64,000 nucleotides of DNA, taken from assembly GCA_963726405.1 (NCBI GenBank), contig CAVSCF010000011.1, positions 62,001 through 126,000 of the forward strand. The letters run 5' to 3'. The translations under genes and the position numbers were made by a program. Origin of the DNA: JAOUJD01 sp963726405. Its GTDB lineage: Bacteria; Pseudomonadota; Gammaproteobacteria; Burkholderiales; Burkholderiaceae_F. Under the pieces are notes generated by a model. The model ran no database searches and was not told the DNA's origin. It saw nothing but the letters and a program-made list of their open reading frames with translations. Positions 29,208 through 36,583 of this stretch are shown here, one piece after another; positions within the stretch are counted from its first letter, which is position 1, and each line of letters begins with the position of its first letter.

Positions 29208-30676
29208 TGCTCCGCGCCGAAGACGTCGACCCCGCTGAAGCGGCAGACGGGGCTGGCGTGGCCGACCCGCACCGCCTGGTTCGGTTCGCCCTTGCCGCAG
29301 TACGGCGTGCCCATGACCTCGACCGTGTCCGTGCCGCCCACCATGGCAAGCGAGCGCCAGAAGTCGCGGCTGACGCCACGGTAGTTCGGGTCGCGCACCA
29401 CCTCCGCGAGCCGGCCATCGCGGATCATGCGGCCCCATTCGCATCCGAACTGGAACTTGTTGCGCGAGTCGTCGATCGACCAGGACCGGTTGGTCTTCAT
29501 CAGCACGCCGTACTCGGTCGCGGCGATCATGTCGTCGAGCGTGCTGTCGCCGGGTTCGACGTTCAGGTTGCTCATGCGGTCGATGGGAGGCCGGTTCCAG
29601 GCGCAGGCACGCGTGGTGGCGACGCCCGCGATCGACGGCATCGCCCGCTGCGCGCGCTGCACGGAGGAGGTACCGCCGAGCGGACGCAGCAGGCGGCCGT
29701 CCTTGATCAGGAAGGTCTTTTCCGCGGCCGTGCCTTCGTCGTCGAAGGCGAAGCTCGCGAACTCGTTGCCGCGTGTGGGGTCGTAGGTCACGTTGAGCTT
29801 CGACGAGCCGTACTGGAAGGTCCCGAACATGTCCATCGTGACGAAGCTCGTGCCGGCGTAGTTGCGCTCGTCGCCGAGGATGCGGTCGAGCTCGAGCGGG
29901 TGTCCGATCGACTCGTGGATCTGCAGCATCATCTGGTCGGGCATCAGCACGAGGTCCATCCGCCCGCCGGGGCAGTTAGGCGCCGCCAGCAACTGCAGCG
30001 CTTCCTCCGCGGTCGCGCGCCCGCTGCCAATGAAGCCCGAGCGCTCCACCACCTCGAGCCCCCCTTGCTGGCAGTACCCGTTGTAGCGCCCGCCCCACGA
30101 GCGCGTCTGCGTCACGCCGCCGTCGTGCGCGACGACGTGCAGGCCGGGAATGGTGAAGTCGAAGCTCTGCAGGGCGAACGCGTCCGCCGGGCTGTCGGCC
30201 GTGAGCAGCAGTTGCCGGGAGTTGACCGTCCAGAGGCTGGCCTGCCAGTCGACGATCCGGTCGGACAGCTTGCAGGCGCGCGATTCGCGCATCAGGACGT
30301 CCAGGCGCTCGGCCTTCGACCAGTCCATGGGCCGCACCGTGGGCGACGCGTAAAGGCCGCCCGGTCGTGGCAGCCGCGGCGCCTGGCCGGCGAAGACGCT
30401 GCGTCCTCGCGCAAGTCGGGCCCACTCGGCCGCGCGGGCCAGCGCCCAACGCAGACCCTCGTCGGTCAGGTCGCTGGTGGCGGCATAGCCGATGCCATCG
30501 CCGTCGACCACGGTGAGCATTGCACCGCTGTCGATCGAGGCGCGCACCGGCTCCGCGGTGTCCTGTCGCACGCTGATCCATTCCGACCGCTCCTCGACGA
30601 CGCGCAGGGCGCAGTAGTCGGCGGCGGGGGCGAGGCGGCGGAAGCGTTGCGCGAGCGAATCGGGATCGAAGGGCAT
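29204..30676 (-). CDS. TldD-family zinc metalloprotease
   Basis: Catalytic half of a TldD/TldE-type protease. The 490 residues carry the metal-binding HESIGH (254-259) inside QMMLQIHESIGHPLELD and the third-ligand region near C-terminal PYCGKGEPNQAVRVGHASP. Housekeeping TldD is recognisable by a different N-terminus (related to DYADLY...); this protein begins with a divergent DYCALRVVEERSEWISVRQD, so I place it in the TldD-related group rather than calling it tldD. No peptide precursor is visible nearby. It is the first gene of a two-gene operon with the 27879 gene. Confidence 0.87.
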   Translation of the reverse strand: MPFDPDSLAQRFRRLAPAADYCALRVVEERSEWISVRQDTAEPVRASIDSGAMLTVVDGDGIGYAATSDLTDEGLRWALARAAEWARLARGRSVFAGQAPRLPRPGGLYASPTVRPMDWSKAERLDVLMRESRACKLSDRIVDWQASLWTVNSRQLLLTADSPADAFALQSFDFTIPGLHVVAHDGGVTQTRSWGGRYNGYCQQGGLEVVERSGFIGSGRATAEEALQLLAAPNCPGGRMDLVLMPDQMMLQIHESIGHPLELDRILGDERNYAGTSFVTMDMFGTFQYGSSKLNVTYDPTRGNEFASFAFDDEGTAAEKTFLIKDGRLLRPLGGTSSVQRAQRAMPSIAGVATTRACAWNRPPIDRMSNLNVEPGDSTLDDMIAATEYGVLMKTNRSWSIDDSRNKFQFGCEWGRMIRDGRLAEVVRDPNYRGVSRDFWRSLAMVGGTDTVEVMGTPYCGKGEPNQAVRVGHASPVCRFSGVDVFGAEQ

Positions 30677-30771
30677 GGTCTGGGACGCCGTATCCGGAAT
30701 ACCGGAGAGGCTAACCGATAGGGGAATGCCCTGGCTGGTTGCTCAAAGTCCGTTCATCACGGCGGCTCCGC

Positions 30772-31353
30772 TCAACGCGGGCCGATTGCGCCACCCTCGG
30801 GCCAGTCCGTATCGCCGATGCGCTCGAGCGTCATCTCGAACACCCGCGTCGGCGCTTCGCTGCCGACGATGCGATCGCCAACCTCCCGTAGTCGGCTGCC
30901 CGCAATCGTCGCGGTGTAGCGGATGACCGCGCCCGGCCCGGCGGGGACATCCCAGGTGTATCCGTCCGCGGTCGGGCTGAATGGGAAGTCGCCTTGTCGT
31001 CCATGCGCATAGGAGCGCAACGAATACAACTGCGTCGCCGGGTTGAAGGAAACGATGCCGAACGCACTGAACGCGAGTTTGCCGTTGCTGTCGTAACCGC
31101 GCCCCTCGATGATCTTCAGCGTTCCGCCGAGGAAAGGGCCGATCCGTTCCGTCTGAGTGACGGTTCGGCGTTCTCCGTTAGGCAACACCGTCGTTGCGTC
31201 GCCACGCCAAAGGCCGTTCATCGCCGCGAGCGGCTTCAGCGCTTCCCGCTGCGCGGCAATCGTTGGTGCCGGGTCGAACGCCTGCCCGTTCGCGCCCGCT
31301 ACCGCCAATGCCAGCAGTGCCCCCGCACCGAGTCTCTTGACAACATGACCCAT
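30772..31353 (-). CDS. exported hypothetical protein (DUF1579-like)
   Basis: 193 residues with a signal peptide (hydrophobic core LLALAVAGANGQA, cleavage near residue 24). The mature part contains PLAAMNGLWRGDATTVLPNG, a motif seen in lipocalin-like periplasmic proteins that begin with a single-Trp GxW signature, then alternating beta-type sequence to the end. I do not recognise an enzyme motif. It stands alone between the TldD-like gene (95 bases away) and dctP (133 bases). Confidence 0.7.
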   Translation of the reverse strand: MGHVVKRLGAGALLALAVAGANGQAFDPAPTIAAQREALKPLAAMNGLWRGDATTVLPNGERRTVTQTERIGPFLGGTLKIIEGRGYDSNGKLAFSAFGIVSFNPATQLYSLRSYAHGRQGDFPFSPTADGYTWDVPAGPGAVIRYTATIAGSRLREVGDRIVGSEAPTRVFEMTLERIGDTDWPEGGAIGPR

Positions 31354-31427
31354 GACGATCTCGCATCAACTGTTGAATGCAGCACACGGACAGCGTACGG
31401 CGATCGCTTCGTGCCCGCGTGCAGTTC

Positions 31428-31466
31428 GGAAGAAGAAACGCCGCGCCCGGCGAACCGGAGGCGGCG
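31428..31466 (-). terminator. terminator after dctP
   Basis: On the minus strand a stem CGCCGC/GCGGCG with an inner CCGG-TTCG-CCGG stem-loop is followed by TTTCTTCTTCC. It lies 20 bases beyond the dctP stop and closes the E1-TRAP operon. Confidence 0.65.
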
Positions 31467-31486
31467 CTTCGCCTGGCTATCGCTGC

Positions 31487-32512
31487 TTACTTGCGCGCGG
31501 CGATCGCGGCTTCGGCCTTGCCGACCAGGTCTCCGCCGATCGTCGCCTTCCACTGAGCGTAGACGCGGCGCGTGGCGGTGACGAAGGCGTCGCGTTCCTG
31601 CGGCGTCAGCGTCGTGACGTTGACGCCGAGCGCCTGCACGTTCTTGACGGTCGACAGGTCCGGCGCCACGAGGCCGGCGCGTGCGAGGGCGATCTCCTGC
31701 TTGCCGGCGTCGATGGCCGCCTGGCGGACGATCTCGCGATCCGCCGGCGTCCAGCTCTCCCAGACTTCCTTGTTGACGACGAACACGAGCGGGTCAGCGA
31801 CGTAACCCCACATGGTCACGTACTTCTGGCCGACGGTATGCAGCTTGGCCGCGGTGAAGATCGACATCGGGTTCTCCTGGCCATCGACGGCACCGGACGC
31901 GAATGCCGGCTGGGCGTCCGCCCAGCTCATCTGCGTCGGGTTGGCGCCGAGCGCGCGGAAGGTGTCGATGAAGAGCGGCGACCCGACAATGCGGATCTTC
32001 AGGCCCTTCAGGTCGTCCGGCTTGCGGACTTCACGCTTCGAATTGGTCAGCTCGCGGTAACCGTTTTCGCCCCACGCGAGGGGCACGACGCCCTGCTTCT
32101 CGAGGATGCCGAAGAGTTGCTTGCCGACCTCGCCCTGCGTCAGCGCGTCGATCGCCTTGTAGTCGGGCATCAGGAAGGGCAGCGAGAACAGGTTCAGTTC
32201 CTTCACCTGCGGCGACCAGTTGATGGTCGAGCCGACCGCCATGTCGATCACGCCCTGGCGGATCGCGGTGAACTCGCGCGTCTGGTCGCCCTGCACGAGC
32301 GACGTGCCCGGATAGAGCTTCATGTTGATGCGACCGTTGGTGCGCTGCTTCACCAGGTCGATCCAGATCTCGGCGCCCTTGCCCCAGGGGAAGGCGGTAC
32401 CCACCACGGTGGACACCTTGTATTCGTCCTTGTACTTCGTCTGCGCCTGCGGCGCGCCCATGGCGAGGGTCAGTGCCGAGGCGGCGACCGCCAGCATCGT
32501 TCTGCGTTTCAT
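31487..32512 (-). CDS. dctP: TRAP transporter substrate-binding protein DctP
   Basis: Periplasmic binding protein of a TRAP importer. The 341 residues start MKRRTMLAVAASALTLAMGAP, a Sec signal cut after about residue 24. The mature protein has the DctP fold: GTAFPWGKGAEIW, GLKIRIVGSPLF with the conserved Arg that normally binds the substrate carboxylate, QMSWADAQPAFASGAVDGQE and the linker helix NKEVWESWTP. The substrate is therefore probably an organic acid; the upstream E1 genes suggest a 2-oxoacid or acetoin-like compound, but that is inference. It is the last gene of the run, 34 bases after dctM. Confidence 0.92.
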   Translation of the reverse strand: MKRRTMLAVAASALTLAMGAPQAQTKYKDEYKVSTVVGTAFPWGKGAEIWIDLVKQRTNGRINMKLYPGTSLVQGDQTREFTAIRQGVIDMAVGSTINWSPQVKELNLFSLPFLMPDYKAIDALTQGEVGKQLFGILEKQGVVPLAWGENGYRELTNSKREVRKPDDLKGLKIRIVGSPLFIDTFRALGANPTQMSWADAQPAFASGAVDGQENPMSIFTAAKLHTVGQKYVTMWGYVADPLVFVVNKEVWESWTPADREIVRQAAIDAGKQEIALARAGLVAPDLSTVKNVQALGVNVTTLTPQERDAFVTATRRVYAQWKATIGGDLVGKAEAAIAARK

Positions 32513-32546
32513 CGTGTCTCCTTGTTGGACGTTGGATCCTGATCGA

Positions 32547-33833
32547 TCAATAACCGAGGCGGCCGGGCAACCACAGGGCCAGCTGAGGGAATGCTGCCAC
32601 AAGCGTGAGCGACGTGAGCATCGCCAGGACCAGCCAGATCGCCCATTGCACGGTGTCCTCCATGCCGATCCCCGCAACGCGCGTGGTAACCAGCAGGTTG
32701 ACCGCCATCGGCGGCGTGAACTGGCCGATGGCCATGTTCATGGTCATGAGCACCGCGAACCAGGTCATGTCCCACCCGAAGGCGGTGACGACGGGCACGA
32801 GAATCGGCAGGAAGATCAGGAAGATCGACGCCGCGTCGAGCAGCATGCCCGCGATCAGCAGCAGCAGCATGATCATCGCCAGCATCAGGTGCTCTTCCTG
32901 CGTGACCGACAGCAGTACCTTGGCCAGCGCGTCGAAGGCGCCGAGCGTGCTGCCGGCATGCGCGAAGATCCCGGCACACGCGATGATCAGCATCACCACC
33001 GCCGAGATCTCGGCGGAATCGACCAGAACCCGGTAGAGCCGGTACAGGTCGAGCGTCCGGTAGATCACCACGCCGACGAACAGTCCGTAGAACACGGCGA
33101 CCACCGCGGCTTCCGTTGGCGTGAAGGCGCCGGTTCGCAGTCCTCCGAGGATGATGACCGGCGCGGCGATGCCCCAGCTCGCCTCCTTCAGCGTCACGAG
33201 CAGGCTCTTGCGGACGACGGTCGGGTCGCTGCCCTTCGCGCCCCAGTTGTACCTCCATGCGAAGAACATCGTCGGCACCAGCAGCGACAGCCCGGCGAGG
33301 ACGCCCGGGATCATGCCGGCGGCGAAGAGCGCGGGAACCGAGACCTGCGGCACCAGCACCGTGAAGATGACGAAGGCGATCGACGGCGGAATCAGGATGG
33401 CGGTCGAGCCGGCCGCGGCGATCAGCGACGTCGAGAAGCCCTTGGGGTACCCCTGCCGGGTCATCGACGGCAGCATCACCATTGCCACGGCCGCGGCGTC
33501 CGCCGGACCGGAGCCCGAGATGCCGCCGAGGAACAGGCACACGAGGATGGCCACCACGCCCTGGGAGCCGCGCCGTTCGCCGACGAGAAGGCCGACGAAC
33601 GCGACCAGCCTGGCGGCGACGCCGACGCGCTCGAAGATCATGCCGGCGAGGATGAACACCGGCAGTGCCAGCAGCGGATACTTCGCGAGGCTCGAATAGA
33701 CGTTCGTCGCGATCGACATCGCGCCCAGGTCCTTGGCGATGATGACGCCGCTGCCGACGATGCCGAGCGCGGTGGCGAGTGGCGCCCCCACCACCAGAAG
33801 CACGAGGAAGCCGAGGAAGAGCACGGCCGTCAT
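32547..33833 (-). CDS. dctM: TRAP transporter large permease DctM
   Basis: Large membrane subunit that carries sodium-driven transport. 428 residues with about twelve hydrophobic segments. Family landmarks are GGISGSGPADAAAVAMVMLPSM split over residues 98-118 and the mirrored IFLIFLPILVPVV and NMAIGQFTPPMAVNLLV in the second half. The start MTAVLFLGF overlaps dctQ by four bases (ATGA). Confidence 0.93.
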   Translation of the reverse strand: MTAVLFLGFLVLLVVGAPLATALGIVGSGVIIAKDLGAMSIATNVYSSLAKYPLLALPVFILAGMIFERVGVAARLVAFVGLLVGERRGSQGVVAILVCLFLGGISGSGPADAAAVAMVMLPSMTRQGYPKGFSTSLIAAAGSTAILIPPSIAFVIFTVLVPQVSVPALFAAGMIPGVLAGLSLLVPTMFFAWRYNWGAKGSDPTVVRKSLLVTLKEASWGIAAPVIILGGLRTGAFTPTEAAVVAVFYGLFVGVVIYRTLDLYRLYRVLVDSAEISAVVMLIIACAGIFAHAGSTLGAFDALAKVLLSVTQEEHLMLAMIMLLLLIAGMLLDAASIFLIFLPILVPVVTAFGWDMTWFAVLMTMNMAIGQFTPPMAVNLLVTTRVAGIGMEDTVQWAIWLVLAMLTSLTLVAAFPQLALWLPGRLGY

Positions 33834-34342
33834 CGCGCCTTCCCGTCGCGAAGCAGTCGGAGGATGCGCCCGGATGCGCGCCCGACGATCGCCAGGGCGA
33901 GCACCGGCAGCCATGCCGAATACAGCCACTGCGGGACGCCCAGGCCCGGGCTCGTCGTCCCGTACTTCCAGTCGTCTGCGACGAACCGCCCTCCGTACCA
34001 GGCGACCATCACGAACAGCACGATGGTCAGCAGCAGTCCGCCGATCTCGAGCCAGCGCTGGACCGTGGGCGATGTCATCTGCGCGAAGAATTCGACGCGG
34101 ATGTTCCGGTTGCGCGCGAACGCGCCGGCGGCGCCCACCAGCGTCAGGACGACCAGCAGGAACACCGAGATTTCCTCGGTGAAGGCGAACGACGCGTCCG
34201 TGAGATAGCGCACGACGACGTTGGCGAAGGTGATGACGCAGATGAGCGCCATGGCGGCCGCGGCAATCGCCTCTTCGACCTTGAGGCTGATGCGCGGCCG
34301 GTCGGCGGGTTTGTCCGGCGTCTGGTGCTCGGGATCGTTCAT
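33830..34342 (-). CDS. dctQ: TRAP transporter small permease DctQ
   Basis: Small membrane subunit joining the transporter. 170 residues with four hydrophobic segments; the LICVITFANVVVRYLTDASF stretch and the EEISVFLLVVLTLVGAA helix are typical. The start MNDPEHQT is chosen over an ATG 54 bases upstream because it leaves a 10-base gap to the E1 beta stop and the usual short cytoplasmic N-terminus. It is coupled to dctM by a four-base overlap. Confidence 0.9.
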   Translation of the reverse strand: MNDPEHQTPDKPADRPRISLKVEEAIAAAAMALICVITFANVVVRYLTDASFAFTEEISVFLLVVLTLVGAAGAFARNRNIRVEFFAQMTSPTVQRWLEIGGLLLTIVLFVMVAWYGGRFVADDWKYGTTSPGLGVPQWLYSAWLPVLALAIVGRASGRILRLLRDGKAR

Positions 34343-34352
34343 CGGTTGCTGT

Positions 34353-35370
34353 TCAGGTGAGCCAGTTGCGAACGGCGGCCACGATGCGTGCCGCATCGAT
34401 CCGCGCTTCCTTCTCCAGCGTCGGCGCGTAGCCGACCGGAATGCGCGGCGCGCCGAGGCGCTTCACCGGTCGCCCGAGTTCCTCGGCGACGGCCGCGGCG
34501 ATCTCGGCGCCGAAGCCGCTGACCTGCACCGCCTCGTGCACGACCAACAGTCGGCCGGTGCGGGCGACTGACTGCATCACGGTCTCGCGGTCCCACGGCC
34601 ACAGGGTGCGCAGGTCGATCACCTCGACCTCGATGCCGGTGCGCGCGAGCTCATCCGCGGCCGCCAGCGATTCGTGAAGCGTGCGGGACCACGTGACCAG
34701 TGTCAGGTCATGCCCGGCGCGGGCAACGCGCGCCTTGCCGAGCGGCACGGTCATCGTCGTCGTCCACCGCGCCGCGGACACTCCAGAGTTCCTTGTGCTC
34801 GAGATAGACGACCGGATCGCCGCAGGCGAGGGCGCTGGTGAGCAACCCGTGGTTGTCTTGCGGCGTGCCCGGGCAGACGACGACGACCCCGGGCAGGTGC
34901 GTGAACCACGCTTCCAGGCTCTGCGAGTGCTGCGCGGCCGAGGCGGTCCAGATGCCGATCGGCATGCGCGCCACCAGCGGCACGCGACCCTGGCCGCCGA
35001 ACATGTAGCGGTTCTTGGCGGCCTGGTTCACCAGTTCGTCCATGCCGCACAGCGCGAAGTCGATGACACGCATCTCGACCACCGGTTTCAACCCGGCGAG
35101 TGCCATGCCGACCGCCGCCCCCATGATGTTGGCCTCGGAGATCGGCGTGTCGATGATGCGCTCCCTCCCGAAGCGTTGGGCGAGCGGTTGCCCATCCAGC
35201 GTGTACTGCCCGAACACACCGCCGCGGCCGAGGTCCTCGCCGAGGGCGACGATCCGCGCATCGGCCTCCATCGCCGCAGCGAGTGCCGATGCGGCGGCCT
35301 GCGCGTAGGTGAGGGACTGGACGTTCGTCGGCATCGTGTCATTCGCCGCGGTCCGAGTCGTCAGGTCCAT
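34353..35370 (-). pseudogene. 2-oxoacid/acetoin dehydrogenase E1 beta subunit, frameshifted
   Basis: Beta subunit of a thiamine-diphosphate dehydrogenase (pyruvate, acetoin or branched-chain type). The first part (YAQAAASALAAAMEADARI, IDTPISEANIMGAAVGMALA, PVVYLEHKELW) is normal up to about residue 200. At 34752-34768, in a GAC-GAC-GAC-GAT run, the frame breaks; the expected continuation MTVPLGKARVARAGHDLTL and the C-terminal domain (VEVIDLRTLWPWD, VVHEAVQVSGFGAEIAA) lie in another frame. One extra base explains it. Start at 35370 has GGAG 7 bases upstream; MPTNVQSLTY at 35334 is the alternative. It overlaps E1 alpha by 10 bases. Without both parts the enzyme would be dead, so sequence error is possible. 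Confidence 0.85.
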
Positions 35371-36389
35371 CGGCCGGCTCCGGTGTCGAGCACGTCGGTG
35401 TAGGCGCAAGCCGCATCCGGGAAGGGCGCCGCGTCGGCCGCGGCGAGGGCCGCCTGGACCTCGGCGCGCGCGGCATCGACGATCCGGCCGGCTTCATCGG
35501 CCAGCCCCAGTTCAGCGAGGCGCTGCCGTGCCCGCGCGAGCGGGTCGTCCTGCAGCGCGCGCTCGACTTCGGCCGGATCGCGATAGCGGCCGGGATCCAC
35601 GGAGACGTGGCCCTTGAAGCGATAGGTCACCGCATGCAGCAGGGCCGGGCGCCCAATGCGCACGCGATCGACCAGTTCGCCGGCGGCGGCATCGACGGCT
35701 TCGACGTCGTTGCCGTCGACCGTCATCGTCTCGATGTCCAGTGCACCGGCGCGCGCTGCCGCGCCCGCCCCGGCGGTCATCGCCGAGGTCGGCGTGGTCG
35801 CCGCGATCCGGTTGTCCTCGCACACGAACAGCACCGGGAGCCGGTACACCTGCGCCCAGTTCAAACCTTCCAGAAAGGGCCCGCGGTTGATCGCGCCGTC
35901 GCCGAAGAAGCAGCAGACGATGCGGTCCGAATGCGCGAGCTTCAGCGCGTGGGCGGCGCCGGTCGCGATCGGAATGCCCGCGGCGACCACGCCATTGGCT
36001 CCCAGCATGCCGACCGAGAAGTCGGCGATGTGCATGCTGCCGCCCTTGCCGCCGTTGGTGCCCGACGCGCGACCGAACAACTCGCACATCATCGCGGTCA
36101 TGTCGGCGCCTTTGGCGAGCGTGTGGCCGTGTCCCCGATGCGTCGACGTCAGCAGGTCATCGCGGCGCAGGTTGGCGCACACGCCGGTGGCGACGGCCTC
36201 CTGCCCGGTCGACAGGTGAAGCGGCCCGCGGACGCGCGCCGGCGTGCCCGAGGCTTCGAGTCCCCACGCGGAAACGCCGCCCTGGCTGGCAATCTCGGCC
36301 GCATCCTCGAACGCGCGGATGCGTGCCATCGTCGTGAACAGCGCCCGCAGCCGGGTTGCCCGGTCCGCGGGGTCGGTACCCCCTTGCAT
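35361..36389 (-). CDS. 2-oxoacid/acetoin dehydrogenase E1 alpha subunit
   Basis: Alpha subunit of a thiamine-diphosphate-dependent dehydrogenase. The 342 residues show THRGHGHTLAKG (about residue 82), GGKGGSMHIADF (about 113) and the ThDP motif starting GDGAINRGPFLEG (about 155) and ending in CEDN 27 residues later. The sequence resembles the AcoA/PDH group with its phosphorylation-loop-like RYRDPAEVE region. MQGGTDPAD is preferred as start because AGGGAGAGG lies upstream; MAADRER at 36416 is possible. Substrate is uncertain. No E2 or E3 gene lies nearby. It heads the run E1 alpha-E1 beta-dctQ-dctM-dctP. Confidence 0.88.
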   Translation of the reverse strand: MQGGTDPADRATRLRALFTTMARIRAFEDAAEIASQGGVSAWGLEASGTPARVRGPLHLSTGQEAVATGVCANLRRDDLLTSTHRGHGHTLAKGADMTAMMCELFGRASGTNGGKGGSMHIADFSVGMLGANGVVAAGIPIATGAAHALKLAHSDRIVCCFFGDGAINRGPFLEGLNWAQVYRLPVLFVCEDNRIAATTPTSAMTAGAGAAARAGALDIETMTVDGNDVEAVDAAAGELVDRVRIGRPALLHAVTYRFKGHVSVDPGRYRDPAEVERALQDDPLARARQRLAELGLADEAGRIVDAARAEVQAALAAADAAPFPDAACAYTDVLDTGAGRWT

Positions 36390-36532
36390 CCTGTCCCTCT
36401 CCCTGTCGGCCGCCATTGTGCCGCGTCCCGAGCGCACCATCATCCTCGAAGTCCTCGAGGCGGACCGCGGATGCTGGTCGGCGGTCGAAATCCGAAGTGC
36501 AGCGAGCGACCACTGGAGACGGGACCGAAAGC

Positions 36533-36561
36533 GCAGCGGCCCTCACAAGGAGGGCCGCTGC
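36533..36561 (-). terminator. terminator after cytochrome c-ASH gene
   Basis: A perfect 11-base stem GCAGCGGCCCT/AGGGCCGCTGC with a 7-base loop, 22 bases beyond the stop of the 36584 gene. On the minus strand only CGCTTTCGG follows, so the T-run is short. Confidence 0.6.
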
Positions 36562-36583
36562 CGTGGACGAAACGCTTGAATCG

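Noticed and set aside
34353..34781. C-terminal half of E1 beta as an independent gene
   Set aside because: It matches only the second half of the E1 beta family and continues the first half directly after a one-base shift, so it is one broken gene.
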